Source: Leptobacterium sp964389205
GTDB lineage: Bacteria > Bacteroidota > Bacteroidia > Flavobacteriales > Flavobacteriaceae
DNA length: 64,000 nucleotides
Assembly (NCBI GenBank): GCA_964389205.1
Contig: CAYMDH010000007.1
Coordinates: 1-64,000 of the forward strand
Direction: 5' to 3'
Under the pieces are notes generated by a model. It saw nothing but the letters and a program-made list of their open reading frames with translations, had not been told where the DNA came from and made no database searches. Shown here one piece after another: positions 1 to 8,264 of the stretch (the first letter of the stretch is position 1; each line of letters begins with the position of its first letter). The position numbers were made by a program, and so were the translations under genes.

Positions 1-327
1 CTATCTTTTTTACTCATAAAATCTACTTAAATATTAATCGAACTCAGGTTTATATATTTAATTGTTTATTTCTTAACTGACAACACTTACGAAGTTTAAA
101 AAAATATGGTTTTAAATTCTTTTCCTTTTAAAGGATATTTTATATTAATAGTATGATTATCAAATACTTAATAATTATTTTTTTAAATAGCTATTAGATA
201 TAATAGATGAAAAAATAAAATGAAGACTAAAAAGTAGTATTGAAAGATATTATACCACTATAGAACGATTGGAGTACTTTTTTAATAATCGAAGAATAGT
301 ATGAAAGTAGAATTAAAAGTTTCTTTT
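1..327. other. intergenic, no gene supported
   Basis: Very A+T-rich stretch downstream of moaA. I see no open frame longer than about 20 codons on either strand and no clear hairpin terminator. An ATG on the minus strand at 15-17 could be the first codon of a gene running off the left edge, but only about five codons are visible, which is too little to call. Confidence 0.5.
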
Positions 328-1323
328 TTACCCTCCTATAGTAATCATGCTCCTGTTTTTAGAATGTAAAGAAGGGTCTTTTAATTTTTCTAATGTATCC
401 ATCCCTCCTCTAGATTTAAACTTAGCTTGAATAGCATTTTGAATAACAGGAGTAATTAATTTTCCTTCTCTAAGAGGGGTTAGTAAGTCAGATTCTTTAG
501 AAGAAAAAAGACAATTTTTAAGTTGTCCATTTGCAGTAAGTCTAATACGATTACAAGAATCACAGAATGGATTGGTAACAGAGCTGATAATTGCAAAAGT
601 TCCAACGTAATCACTAATCTGATAATTTTTGGCAGTATCGTTAGGCTTGTCTTTTATGCGAAGTATTTGATTTTCAGAAAAAGTTTTTTGTACATATTCC
701 ATAATTGTTTGATACGAAACAAGTTTATTCATATTCCATTCATTTCCATCAAAAGGCATGAATTCTATAAACCGTACATGAATAGGTTGTGTTTTGCTTA
801 ACTTGATAAAATCAATGATTTCATTTTCATTGAAATCTTTCATTAAAACGCAATTTAACTTTACCTGAAAACCATGATCTATTAAAGTATAAATATTTTC
901 ATATACTTTTTTAAAATAATTTCTACGTGTTATTTTTTTAAATTTTTCCTCATTCAAAGAATCTAAGCTGATGTTTATATTTTTTATGCCTAGTTTTTTA
1001 AAAGTAGCAATGAATCGTTCTACATTAACACCATTTGTTGTAATAGCAATTTCTATAGGCAACGAAGCTAGTTTTTCTAAAATAAGAGTAGCATCTTTTC
1101 TAATTAATGGTTCTCCTCCTGTAAGTCGTATTTTGGTAACCCCATGATCAACAAATTCTTTTGCAATAGTGTATACTTCTTCATAAGTCATAATATTTTC
1201 TTTTGGAGAAAGTTGAATGCCTTCTGCTGGCATGCAATAAGTACAACGTAAATTGCAACGTTCTGTAAGAGATATACGAAGGTAATTATGCTTTCTTCCA
1301 AATGTATCTGTTAATACGCTCAT
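328..1323 (-). CDS. moaA: GTP 3',8-cyclase MoaA
   Basis: Radical SAM enzyme for the first step of molybdenum cofactor synthesis: with MoaC it converts GTP to cyclic pyranopterin monophosphate in the cytoplasm. The 331-residue protein has the usual family length. C23, C27 and C30 form the CxxxCxxC motif for the SAM-binding 4Fe-4S cluster; C254, C257 and C271 are the expected ligands of the second, substrate-side cluster. The chain ends in Gly-Gly, as is normal for MoaA. It is the last gene of the minus-strand Moco block, 28 bases after moaCB, so the two are very likely co-transcribed. Confidence 0.97.
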   Translation of the reverse strand: MSVLTDTFGRKHNYLRISLTERCNLRCTYCMPAEGIQLSPKENIMTYEEVYTIAKEFVDHGVTKIRLTGGEPLIRKDATLILEKLASLPIEIAITTNGVNVERFIATFKKLGIKNINISLDSLNEEKFKKITRRNYFKKVYENIYTLIDHGFQVKLNCVLMKDFNENEIIDFIKLSKTQPIHVRFIEFMPFDGNEWNMNKLVSYQTIMEYVQKTFSENQILRIKDKPNDTAKNYQISDYVGTFAIISSVTNPFCDSCNRIRLTANGQLKNCLFSSKESDLLTPLREGKLITPVIQNAIQAKFKSRGGMDTLEKLKDPSLHSKNRSMITIGG

Positions 1324-1351
1324 GAGGTTTATATTAAATATTTCTTATAAA

Positions 1352-2263
1352 TTAATCATGTCTTACACCTTTTAAAACACTAAAAATATGTAAAGCAGAC
1401 GGAAATATAGCTTGCATAGATTCCTTTGCTCCATTAGTAGAACCAGGCAATGCTATTATTAATGACTTTTTAATAGTACCTGCAATACTTCTGGAAAGCA
1501 TAGAATAAGGAGTTCTATCTTGCCCATAGTTTCTAATGGCTTCTTCTATACCAGGGATTCTTCTATCTAATAAAGGAGCAATAGCTTCAGGAGTTACATC
1601 TCTTGGCGATAAGCCAGTCCCTCCTGTGAATATGATTAAATCAATTTCTTTTGATTGATATTGTTTAACTCTCTGTTGAATGATTTCTATTTCATCAGGA
1701 ATAATAGTATACGCAGCTATTGAAATCTGATATGATTCTAATAAAGAGATAATGGCTTTGCCTGCTCTATCTTCTTTCTTTCCTGCAGAAATCGTGTCTG
1801 AACAGACAATAACAGCTGCCTTTATATTTTTTGGAAATTTTTTATTAAAATTAGATTTCCCGCCTTTTTTTTCTAATAATTTAATGTGATGAATCTCGAT
1901 TCCTTTATCAATTGGTTTTAGCATGTCATACATATTGAGGGCAACAATACTCGCTCCATGCATAGCCTCAACTTCTACTCCAGTTTTATAAATAGTTTTT
2001 ACGGTTATAGTAATAATAATATGCAACCCTTCTATAGTATAATCAATGGCTGTATATTCAATAGGAAGTGGATGACAATCAGGTAAAAGATCTGCTGTTT
2101 TTTTTACCCCTAATAATCCTGCTGCCTTGCTCATAGAAAATACATCTCCCTTAGGAACAGTTCCATTTTTTATGGCTTTTATAGTTTCTTGCTTACTTAC
2201 TTTTACAGTAGCTTCTGCAATAGCAGTTCGAAGTGTAGTATGTTTATGAGTAATATCAACCAT
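1352..2263 (-). CDS. moaCB: bifunctional MoaC-MoaB molybdenum cofactor protein
   Basis: A fusion of two Moco proteins in 303 residues. Residues 1 to about 140 are MoaC (cyclic pyranopterin monophosphate synthase): the CHPLP motif at 63-67 and the segment around E98-M101-H102-G103 are MoaC hallmarks. From about 147 onward the chain is MoaB/MogA-like, the molybdopterin adenylyltransferase fold, with the VCSDT strand near 153-157, the loop TGGTGLSPRDVTPEA at 213-227 and the following LPGSTNGAKES motif. Such MoaCB fusions are known in Bacteroidota. It sits 20 bases after moaE. The MoaB half may do the MogA adenylylation step, since no separate mogA is present here; that is inference. Confidence 0.95.
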   Translation of the reverse strand: MVDITHKHTTLRTAIAEATVKVSKQETIKAIKNGTVPKGDVFSMSKAAGLLGVKKTADLLPDCHPLPIEYTAIDYTIEGLHIIITITVKTIYKTGVEVEAMHGASIVALNMYDMLKPIDKGIEIHHIKLLEKKGGKSNFNKKFPKNIKAAVIVCSDTISAGKKEDRAGKAIISLLESYQISIAAYTIIPDEIEIIQQRVKQYQSKEIDLIIFTGGTGLSPRDVTPEAIAPLLDRRIPGIEEAIRNYGQDRTPYSMLSRSIAGTIKKSLIIALPGSTNGAKESMQAIFPSALHIFSVLKGVRHD

Positions 2264-2283
2264 TTGAAATAATTATCTAATTG

Positions 2284-2760
2284 TTAACGATTCACTTTCC
2301 ATTGATGTGTTTCATCTTCAAACACTTCTTTTCCAAATACAGGAACTTTAATTTTTATTTCTTCTACAATATACTCCAAAGCTCTAAAAACTTCTTTTCT
2401 ATGGGGTGAAGAAACAAAAACAAAGAGACACACTTCTCCTGTTTTAACGAACCCTAAACTATGATAAATATGCATGCATGTAAGTTTAAATTTTTCAAAT
2501 GCAGCTTCACGAACCTCATGAAACTTCTCATTAGCCATGTCTTCATAAGCGCTATAATCAATCCCTATTACAGTTTTATTGTCAATAACATCAGCTCTTA
2601 CTTGTCCTAGAAATATATTATGAGCTCCTATGGTTGTTTTGGTTTGATGCTTCGCAATAGAGTTTGCTATAAAGTCAGGAGAGATTGCACCATCCATAAA
2701 TACTTTTTTAAAGCTATCTTTTTTCATAATTAAAATTTTATAGTTATCATCCTCCTGCAA
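2284..2760 (-). CDS. moaE: molybdopterin synthase catalytic subunit MoaE
   Basis: Large subunit of molybdopterin synthase, which inserts two sulfurs from MoaD thiocarboxylate into cyclic pyranopterin monophosphate. The protein shows the family segments FLGQVR, DYSAYEDMA, a central H-S-L-G...GE strand and the C-terminal run SSPHRKEVFRALEYIVEEIK with lysines expected in the active site, ending in KVPVFGKE. The start is uncertain: the ATG at 2760 lies inside the end of moaD (14-base overlap, possible translational coupling), while a second in-frame ATG at 2727 gives 147 residues and an equally good family length. Confidence 0.95.
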   Translation of the reverse strand: MQEDDNYKILIMKKDSFKKVFMDGAISPDFIANSIAKHQTKTTIGAHNIFLGQVRADVIDNKTVIGIDYSAYEDMANEKFHEVREAAFEKFKLTCMHIYHSLGFVKTGEVCLFVFVSSPHRKEVFRALEYIVEEIKIKVPVFGKEVFEDETHQWKVNR

Positions 2761-2983
2761 AAGGAGGTAAAAGTGCTACCTCTGCATGATTTGTAATTGT
2801 TGTTTTATCGTCTACTAATGTATGATTTACAGCAATCTTAAAGTTTTTGTTTTTTAAGTCGGGGTATTGCTTTAGTAAAGTATCTTTAAGTTCTTTTACA
2901 TTAAAACCAGTAATCTCCATTGATTCTTCATTGCATTGGGTTGCTTCTGCAAGCATTCCAAAATATTTAATAGTTAACGCCAT
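2747..2983 (-). CDS. moaD: molybdopterin synthase sulfur carrier subunit MoaD
   Basis: Small ubiquitin-like sulfur carrier (78 residues) that ends in Gly-Gly (PPFAGG). The terminal glycine is adenylated and thiocarboxylated, then donates sulfur within the MoaD-MoaE complex. Beta-grasp length and the hydrophobic strand pattern fit the family. The gene overlaps mobA by 17 bases upstream and moaE downstream, which fits tight co-expression of the two synthase subunits. The MoeB/MoaZ-type activating enzyme needed for thiocarboxylation is not in the window. Confidence 0.93.
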   Translation of the reverse strand: MALTIKYFGMLAEATQCNEESMEITGFNVKELKDTLLKQYPDLKNKNFKIAVNHTLVDDKTTITNHAEVALLPPFAGG

Positions 2984-3551
2984 TTGTTATTTTATTTAAC
3001 TCTTCAGGAGTATTAATATTTATAATGTTCTGTTTATATATTTCAGGAATTTGAATTTCTTTCGTTTTAAATTGACTTACCGCATATCTTAATCTACGTT
3101 CTCCTTTTTCTAGAAGTGTAAGACATTTGGAAGCACATTTTTTTTGATATAAGGCGATAAGAGGAAATGTGTTTTCCTGATTTTTAAACTGTATGATGTC
3201 TGTCATATTATCATCATGTATAAGTAATTTTTTTAATAATGCTTCATTAATTAATGGCGAATCACAACTAATGACAATGTTTTTATCAGTCTCTGTTGCT
3301 ATCAAACCACTATATAAACCAGCTAATGGACCTGCATTTTTTATAATATCATTAATTCTTTGGCAACCAAAGATGTTATATGCAGTATTATCGCTTACTA
3401 TAATTATAGTGTCCGTTACTTTTTTTAATGTATTGATGATGTGCGATACAAACGGTTTCCCATTTAAGTTTACGAACCCTTTATCATTACCCATTCTAAG
3501 GCTTTTACCTCCAGCTAAAATAATACCCGTTATTTGCTCTTTCTTTTTCAT
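2967..3551 (-). CDS. mobA: molybdenum cofactor guanylyltransferase MobA
   Basis: Nucleotidyltransferase that joins GMP to Mo-molybdopterin to make the guanine dinucleotide form. The GT-A type signature LAGGKSLRMGNDKG lies at residues 12-25, followed by NGKPFVSHII, and a DxP motif (SCDSP) near residue 96; 194 residues is the usual length. It is 8 bases downstream of the ModE-type regulator and overlaps moaD. The distantly related protein encoded at 7095-7694 on the other strand looks like the cytidylyltransferase (MocA) type, so this chromosome may make both dinucleotide forms of Moco; that is inference. Confidence 0.92.
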   Translation of the reverse strand: MKKKEQITGIILAGGKSLRMGNDKGFVNLNGKPFVSHIINTLKKVTDTIIIVSDNTAYNIFGCQRINDIIKNAGPLAGLYSGLIATETDKNIVISCDSPLINEALLKKLLIHDDNMTDIIQFKNQENTFPLIALYQKKCASKCLTLLEKGERRLRYAVSQFKTKEIQIPEIYKQNIININTPEELNKITNGVNY

Positions 3552-3559
3552 TTAGAATA

Positions 3560-3895
3560 TTACAAAGAGATTTCTTTAAGTTCTTTATTTAAAAATTCTT
3601 GACAACGACCATTTATTTTTTCAAAAGCTAAGATCATTTCTTTTCCATGAGACGTTAAAATAGTTCCGCCACCATCTTTTCCTCCAATAGATTTTATAAC
3701 TATAGGGAATTTAGAAGATTTGTTAATACTATCTATTAACCCCCATGCCTTTTTATAAGACATTTTTAAGCTGGCTGCAGCTTTATTAAGAGAACCAGTT
3801 TGATCAATAGCATTTAGTAACCTTACTCTTCCTTCTCCTAAAAGCATATTGCCATCTAATTCTACCCATATTTTACTTTTAATTTTATATTCCAT
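3560..3895 (-). CDS. ModE-type winged-helix regulator, DNA-binding domain only
   Basis: A 111-residue winged helix-turn-helix protein matching the N-terminal DNA-binding domain of ModE: ELDG...LGEGRVRLLNAIDQTGSLNKAA, then the recognition helix region MSYKKAWGLIDSIN, and the wing with a glycine-rich GGKDGGGT loop. Full-length ModE (about 260 residues) carries two C-terminal Mop/TOBE molybdate-binding domains; these are absent, so molybdate sensing must occur some other way or not at all. It lies in the Moco operon just after moeA, and a ModE-like inverted repeat sits right before moeA (5085-5114), which suggests autoregulation of the block. The related LysR-type winged helix is the main alternative, but context favours ModE. 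Confidence 0.85.
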   Translation of the reverse strand: MEYKIKSKIWVELDGNMLLGEGRVRLLNAIDQTGSLNKAAASLKMSYKKAWGLIDSINKSSKFPIVIKSIGGKDGGGTILTSHGKEMILAFEKINGRCQEFLNKELKEISL

Positions 3896-3905
3896 ATATA
3901 ATGCT

Positions 3906-5081
3906 TTATGGTAATAGAATAACTTCTACAAGTGTTCCTGCCTTTATTATATTTGTTTCCTCTTGAATAACAATTAATGCATTCGCTGTTGTATATGAAT
4001 GAATCATAGAAGACGCCTGACCTTCTAGAATACTTACGTGATCATCTTTAATATATGCTTTAAGAAAATGTTTCTTATCATCTCTTTTATTATAATCATG
4101 ATTAGATTTTAAATACTTTTTTTCTAAAAAATAATTTATGTAGCCTACTTTTTTTCTTAAGGCAGGTAGTACATAAACATAGCAACAGGTTAAAGCAGAT
4201 GCAGGGTTTCCAGGTAATGCAAAAATAGAAGTGTTTCCTTTTTTTCCAAAAAATAATGGTTTCCCTGGTTTTTGATTCACCTTATAAAATAATTTCTCGA
4301 CTTCTAAACTTTCTAACGCTTTTCCAACAAAATCATAATCACCAACAGAGATCCCTCCAGATATTAAAACAAAGTCATACTTTTGAATGACAATATTTAA
4401 AGTGTTAAATGTTTTTTCATAATCATCTTCTACAGTAGGTATTATATCTGCATTAAAATCTGTAGATTTCAAAACAGATTTTAACATAATAGCATTGCTC
4501 TCATAGATTTGCCCATGTTGTAAAGGAGTTCCTGGAGAGATTAATTCATTTCCAGTAACAATAATAGCAATTGACGGTTTTTTGTAAACGTTGACCTCTG
4601 TAATACCTAGTGAAGTAAGGAAAGCTATTATAGCTGGAGTGATTTTAGTATTGATAGGTAATGCTAAAGAGTTTTTTTTAATTTGCTCTCCAACTACTCT
4701 AATATTGGTGCCAGTTTTTATAGCATCGTCAAATGAAATAAATTTATCTTGCTTATAAACTTTTTCTTGAACAATAACAGCATCAGCCCTATCAGGAACT
4801 GGAGCTCCTGTAAAGATTCTAACGGCATCTCCAGGTTGCAGGTTAGGGTTTGTTGCATCTCCGGTTTTTACTTCTCCTATTAATTTATATGTATGATTTG
4901 AATGAAGACAAAGAGCATATCCATCCATAGCCGATTGGCGAAAAGGAGGCATATTTATAGGAGAGTATATATTACTAGCTAAAATATAACCAAGAGCATT
5001 TGTTACCAATATTGAATCAATCTCAGATGTTTTTGATGTTGTAATATCTACCAGTTCTAAAGCTTTTTTTACCGAGATCAT
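3906..5081 (-). CDS. moeA: molybdopterin molybdotransferase MoeA
   Basis: Inserts molybdate into adenylylated molybdopterin, the last step of basic Moco formation. The 391-residue protein has the MoeA order of domains: an N-terminal segment with PPFRQSAMDGYA, the GDA...GDAVRIFTGAPVPDRADAVI region, the MoaB-like central domain with SGGISVGDYDFV, the substrate loop KPGKPLFFG and the GNPASALTC motif, then a C-terminal beta domain. It is the first gene of the core moeA-modE-mobA-moaDE-moaCB-moaA run; the ModE-like operator lies 4-33 bases upstream of the ATG. Confidence 0.95.
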   Translation of the reverse strand: MISVKKALELVDITTSKTSEIDSILVTNALGYILASNIYSPINMPPFRQSAMDGYALCLHSNHTYKLIGEVKTGDATNPNLQPGDAVRIFTGAPVPDRADAVIVQEKVYKQDKFISFDDAIKTGTNIRVVGEQIKKNSLALPINTKITPAIIAFLTSLGITEVNVYKKPSIAIIVTGNELISPGTPLQHGQIYESNAIMLKSVLKSTDFNADIIPTVEDDYEKTFNTLNIVIQKYDFVLISGGISVGDYDFVGKALESLEVEKLFYKVNQKPGKPLFFGKKGNTSIFALPGNPASALTCCYVYVLPALRKKVGYINYFLEKKYLKSNHDYNKRDDKKHFLKAYIKDDHVSILEGQASSMIHSYTTANALIVIQEETNIIKAGTLVEVILLP

Positions 5082-5084
5082 ATA

Positions 5085-5114
5085 AATCGTTATATTCTAA
5101 CAAATATAACGATT
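5085..5114. promoter_or_regulatory. ModE-like operator before moeA
   Basis: Perfect 12-bp inverted repeat, AATCGTTATATT at 5085-5096 and AATATAACGATT at 5103-5114, separated by 6 bases and located immediately upstream of the moeA start. The CGTTATAT...ATAACG core is what is known for Escherichia coli ModE operators. With a modE-type gene in the same operon, autoregulation is the simplest reading. There is no T-run and it lies at a promoter position, so it is unlikely to be a terminator. Confidence 0.7.
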
Positions 5115-5150
5115 GAACAATTGTTTTCAGTTAAACAGTTGTGAAAAAAA

Positions 5151-5768
5151 TTAATGTTTTTTTAAATTAGAAATTTCTTGTTCTAATTCTTTGATTCTAT
5201 TTTTTAATTTATCTATTTCAGAGTTAATATCTTCTAGTGTAAATCTTTTTTTAATATGCTGAGGGCAATTAACATCCCAGGCCTCAATTGTGAAGATAAT
5301 AGCTCTTTCTGGTTTTGCTTTGTAAGAGAGATCAGATAGAGAATCTAAGAGTTCTTTATTATCAAAAACAACTTTTGCTGTTCCCCAAATTTTTACCCTG
5401 CTTTGATTGCGATAATCCATAAGAAAAATAAAAGCTTTGTTGTTTTCTTCTAAGGTTCCTACAGTTATATATTGCATATTTCCTGCAAAATCTGCAAAGG
5501 CAAGTTCTTTTTTGTTAAGTACTTTTAAAAACCCTTTTGGACCACCTCTATGTTGAATATACGGTTGGCCATTAGCATTAGCAGTACTTAAATAAAAAGA
5601 GTCTGATTGTTGTATAAAGTATTCCAGTTGTTGAGTTACTTCAGATTGCCAACCTACAGACGATTCCATACGAGCATAATTCGTTCTAGAATTATACTTT
5701 TCTTGTATTTTTTTTACTATTGGGGTAAAAGCTATATCACTAGTGTAATTTAAATCGTCTTTTTTCAT
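5151..5768 (-). CDS. pyridoxamine 5'-phosphate oxidase-fold flavoprotein
   Basis: A 205-residue protein of the PNPOx-like split-barrel family that usually binds FMN or F420. The central region (FYLSTANANGQPYIQHRGGPKGFLKVL, then a strand with FAGNMQY and RVKIWGTAKVV) is typical of the family; residues about 175-205 form a charged coiled coil (EIDKLKNRIKELEQEISNLKK). The substrate cannot be told from sequence. It lies between the deaminase homologue and moeA on the same strand, 69 bases upstream of moeA with the ModE-like site in between, so it may belong to a separate transcript. Confidence 0.8.
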   Translation of the reverse strand: MKKDDLNYTSDIAFTPIVKKIQEKYNSRTNYARMESSVGWQSEVTQQLEYFIQQSDSFYLSTANANGQPYIQHRGGPKGFLKVLNKKELAFADFAGNMQYITVGTLEENNKAFIFLMDYRNQSRVKIWGTAKVVFDNKELLDSLSDLSYKAKPERAIIFTIEAWDVNCPQHIKKRFTLEDINSEIDKLKNRIKELEQEISNLKKH

Positions 5769-5793
5769 AAACTATATTCCTAAGTAGATTTAT

Positions 5794-6258
5794 TTAGGCA
5801 TACTTATATGTATATCCATCAAAAAGCTTATCACAAATCTCTTCTAAAATACCATCAATTACTACAGGTGGTTTCCCCCATTTTGGCAATTTTTTGCTAA
5901 GCATTTTTTTTATGTTAGTAGAAAATGCAGTAGGATGAATTATTTTAGATCCATATACCAAATTGTCTAAGTTGTAATGACGCATAGCAAAAGAACTTTT
6001 TATACAAGGCTGATGAGTTATATAAAGTGTACATCCTTTTAAGCTATTCGTTGTCAAACTTTTCATAGCATTTTTTACTGCTTCTATTTCAGCATGTTTT
6101 GTTATATCCTGGGGAGCAGTAAAAGCTTCTATACCACGACCAATAATTTGATTATTTTTAACAACAATAGCCACTATTGGAGAGTTCCCATATTGTATGG
6201 CCCCCTTTCCAAGCTCAATACATTGTTGCATAAATGATCGATGTTGATCCATGGTCAA
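5794..6258 (-). CDS. nucleoside/tRNA deaminase-like protein, zinc site altered
   Basis: A 154-residue member of the cytidine/deoxycytidylate deaminase superfamily by overall pattern: H55-A56-E57 is the catalytic HAE motif and C85 is the first cysteine of the usual PCxxC motif. The second zinc cysteine is replaced by serine (S88, codon AGT, one base change from TGT), and the normal PxGA loop reads PIVA. Loss of one zinc ligand predicts weak or no deaminase activity, or a changed role. The gene is 25 bases upstream of the PPOX-fold gene and reads the same way. Confidence 0.75.
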   Translation of the reverse strand: MTMDQHRSFMQQCIELGKGAIQYGNSPIVAIVVKNNQIIGRGIEAFTAPQDITKHAEIEAVKNAMKSLTTNSLKGCTLYITHQPCIKSSFAMRHYNLDNLVYGSKIIHPTAFSTNIKKMLSKKLPKWGKPPVVIDGILEEICDKLFDGYTYKYA

Positions 6259-6445
6259 TTTATTAATTGATGATTGTGTAGACGTAAAAATTAGCCAATC
6301 ATAACTTTATTAGCATGTTTTTTTCTATATAAATATAGTAAAAGCCGATGCAGACAAATAAAACGAAGTTTTATCAATTATAATATTTACGGCATTATTA
6401 ATATAGGTACATTTGAAAAGCTATTTTAAAAAATAAAAGAACAAT

Positions 6446-7087
6446 ATGAAATTGTTATCAATTAGCGTTTCACTTCCAAAAGAAGTTATTTATAAAGAGA
6501 GAAAAATAAGTACAAGTATATTTAAAGAACCAATCAAGGGCGATGTTTTTGTAAGAAGTTCAAACATCGAAGGAGATAGACAAGCAGATTTAAAAGTACA
6601 CGGAGGAATACATAAAGCGGTAATGGTATATTCACATGATAATTATAAGTATTGGGAGAGTAAATTAAATAGAGACGATTTTAAAATGGGTCAATTTGGG
6701 GAAAATTTTACTGTAAATGAAATGCAAGAGACAGATGTTTGCATTGGAGATCAATTTAAAATAGGGGACTGTGTTTTTGAAGTAACACAACCCAGAATAC
6801 CTTGCTTTAAGTTAGAGATTAAAATGCAGGAAGAAAATTTTATAGATAAATATCTAAAAAGTGATCATACAGGCTTTTATTTTAAAGTTATAAAAGAAGG
6901 TAATGTAAAAGCAGGAGACATTATTGAAAAAATATACGAAGATCCATCTAAGGTGTCTATAGCTATGATTAAGAATGCGCTATATTTTGATAAGCTAACT
7001 AAAGAAATAATCTTAAAAATATTGAATTTAGATGCATTATCACCTAGTTGGAAAGTTAAATTTGAGAGAAAGCTAAAGAATTTATAA
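6446..7087 (+). CDS. MOSC domain protein, YiiM-like
   Basis: A 213-residue protein with an MOSC (Moco sulfurase C-terminal) beta-barrel at about residues 10-155 and a short helical '3-alpha' tail. The segment GDRQADLKVHGGIHKAVMVYS and the conserved cysteine in QPRIPCFKL (about residue 118) are family hallmarks; YiiM-type proteins bind Moco and reduce N-hydroxylated compounds. It is divergent from the Moco operon, and a TACATTTG promoter -7 element (6408-6415) lies 30 bases before the start. Only 7 bases separate it from the next gene, so they form an operon. Confidence 0.87.
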   Translation: MKLLSISVSLPKEVIYKERKISTSIFKEPIKGDVFVRSSNIEGDRQADLKVHGGIHKAVMVYSHDNYKYWESKLNRDDFKMGQFGENFTVNEMQETDVCIGDQFKIGDCVFEVTQPRIPCFKLEIKMQEENFIDKYLKSDHTGFYFKVIKEGNVKAGDIIEKIYEDPSKVSIAMIKNALYFDKLTKEIILKILNLDALSPSWKVKFERKLKNL

Positions 7088-7094
7088 TATTGGG

Positions 7095-7694
7095 GTGAGT
7101 ACTATAAAAAAGACTGCGATTTTAATATTGGCTGGAGGTGAATCTAAAAGAATGGGCTTCGCAAAGCAACTATTGCCTTGGAAGAATAGCAATTTATTAG
7201 GAAATGCAATTCAACAAGGTTTGGCTTCAAATGCAGATGCGGTATTTGTTGTTTTAGGCGCAAGATATCAAGAGATAAAACAGAGCATTGATCATTTTTC
7301 AATAACTATTGTAGAGAATAATCAATGGGAATCTGGTATGGGAACTTCTATTGCATGTGGTATAAACTATATTCTAAACGATTCAATACATTATGAATCT
7401 ATTATTATAAGTCTTTCAGATACTCCTTTTATAGATAAAAATCATTTTAATTCTCTAATAAATACTCTAGCGCAATCTGATAAAAAAATTATAGCAACCA
7501 AATCTAATAGTATAATTGGAGTCCCTGCTATATTTTCTTCAAAACACATTAAAGAACTATTATTGCTTGATGACGATCGAGGAGCAAAACAGATCATCAA
7601 ACGACATAAAGAAGATGTTTTTATAATAGATATTGATAAAAAAGGACAGGATATTGATACTATGGAAGATTATAAGCGATTGTTAAATAAATAA
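7095..7694 (+). CDS. MocA-like molybdopterin nucleotidyltransferase family protein
   Basis: A 199-residue NTP-transferase-fold protein starting at GTG. The N-terminal signature LAGGESKRMGFAKQLLPW (about residues 12-29) resembles molybdenum cofactor cytidylyltransferase (MocA) rather than MobA, and SLSDTPFI near 116 supplies the metal-binding acidic residue. MocA makes the cytosine dinucleotide cofactor used by xanthine dehydrogenase-type enzymes, none of which lies in this window. It follows the MOSC gene by 7 bases and a bidirectional terminator comes 41 bases later. Confidence 0.8.
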   Translation: MSTIKKTAILILAGGESKRMGFAKQLLPWKNSNLLGNAIQQGLASNADAVFVVLGARYQEIKQSIDHFSITIVENNQWESGMGTSIACGINYILNDSIHYESIIISLSDTPFIDKNHFNSLINTLAQSDKKIIATKSNSIIGVPAIFSSKHIKELLLLDDDRGAKQIIKRHKEDVFIIDIDKKGQDIDTMEDYKRLLNK

Positions 7695-7734
7695 ATTTAC
7701 TTCTAGAATTCTTTAATTTTTTAATAAACTCAAA

Positions 7735-7758
7735 AAAAGCGAACCTAAGTTCGCTTTT
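7735..7758. terminator. bidirectional intrinsic terminator
   Basis: 10-bp perfect stem AAAAGCGAAC (7735-7744) / GTTCGCTTTT (7749-7758) with a 4-base loop. A T-run follows in both directions, so it can end the MOSC-mocA transcript and also the minus-strand precursor relic ending at 7763. Confidence 0.8.
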
Positions 7759-7762
7759 GCTA

Positions 7763-7929
7763 TTAAAAGATACCTGTACGAGGTATGCAAGGTCTACCTT
7801 TCGCCTTTTGCCTTTTTGAAAAGCATTTATCTATGGCTTCTACTTCTATACCTCCTCTAATAACATCATATTGAAGACTAGAAACAATTGCTTTTTTAAT
7901 AGCTAACTTTTTTAAAGATTTTTTTTCAT
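7763..7929 (-). pseudogene. frameshifted lanthipeptide-type precursor peptide
   Basis: Read from the ATG at 7929, the frame stops after five codons (M-K-K-N-L). Adding one A to the A8 tract after the ATG restores a 55-residue peptide with the leader pattern also seen in the precursors at 41-43 kb: MKKKSLKKLAIKKAIVSSL, then a GG at residues 26-27. The core would hold two cysteines (36 and 48) with few Ser/Thr. It is 30 kb from lanB/lanC, next to the two-cysteine peptide array but on the opposite strand. It could be a decayed gene, a homopolymer sequencing error, or a gene decoded through slippage on the A tract. Confidence 0.6.
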
Positions 7930-8229
7930 AACATTTTTTTTAATAATTAACGGTATTTTAAATAAATAAACTACTATAAATATAGAAAAAACTTACGCAT
8001 TGATTTGGTTTTTTTACAATTCATGTATTTATTTCTCTTTATAAAAATTTAAAGCTTAATACATCATTGAAAGAAGATTTTGTATTCTGGAGACTAAAAT
8101 AAAATACAAAAAAAATTCCCATCAAACATCTGATATTGAAATAGTTATTAATGATTATTCATTGCTTAAAATCTATTTAATTTCTTTTTTAATTTAAGAA
8201 ATTAACCATGCGTCTATATTCATAGAAAG
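7930..8229. other. intergenic, no gene supported
   Basis: A+T-rich stretch upstream of the peptide array and of the precursor relic. I see no coding frame beyond short random ones on either strand. It should carry the promoter of the minus-strand relic, but no convincing element stands out. Confidence 0.5.
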
Positions 8230-8249
8230 TAGACTCGATTTTCATGAAT
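8230..8249 (+). promoter_or_regulatory. conserved upstream 20-mer, copy 1
   Basis: TAGACTCGATTTTCATGAAT, containing the palindrome TTCATGAA. An identical 20-mer lies at 10876-10895. In both places it starts exactly 58 bases before a TACATTTG promoter element, which suggests a site for an activator or other regulator shared by the two peptide operons. Confidence 0.5.
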
Positions 8250-8264
8250 ACATACTAAAATGAA

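Noticed and set aside
5085..5114. Terminator between the PPOX-fold gene and moeA
   Set aside because: The inverted repeat has no T-run, matches ModE operator sequence and lies at the promoter position of moeA.
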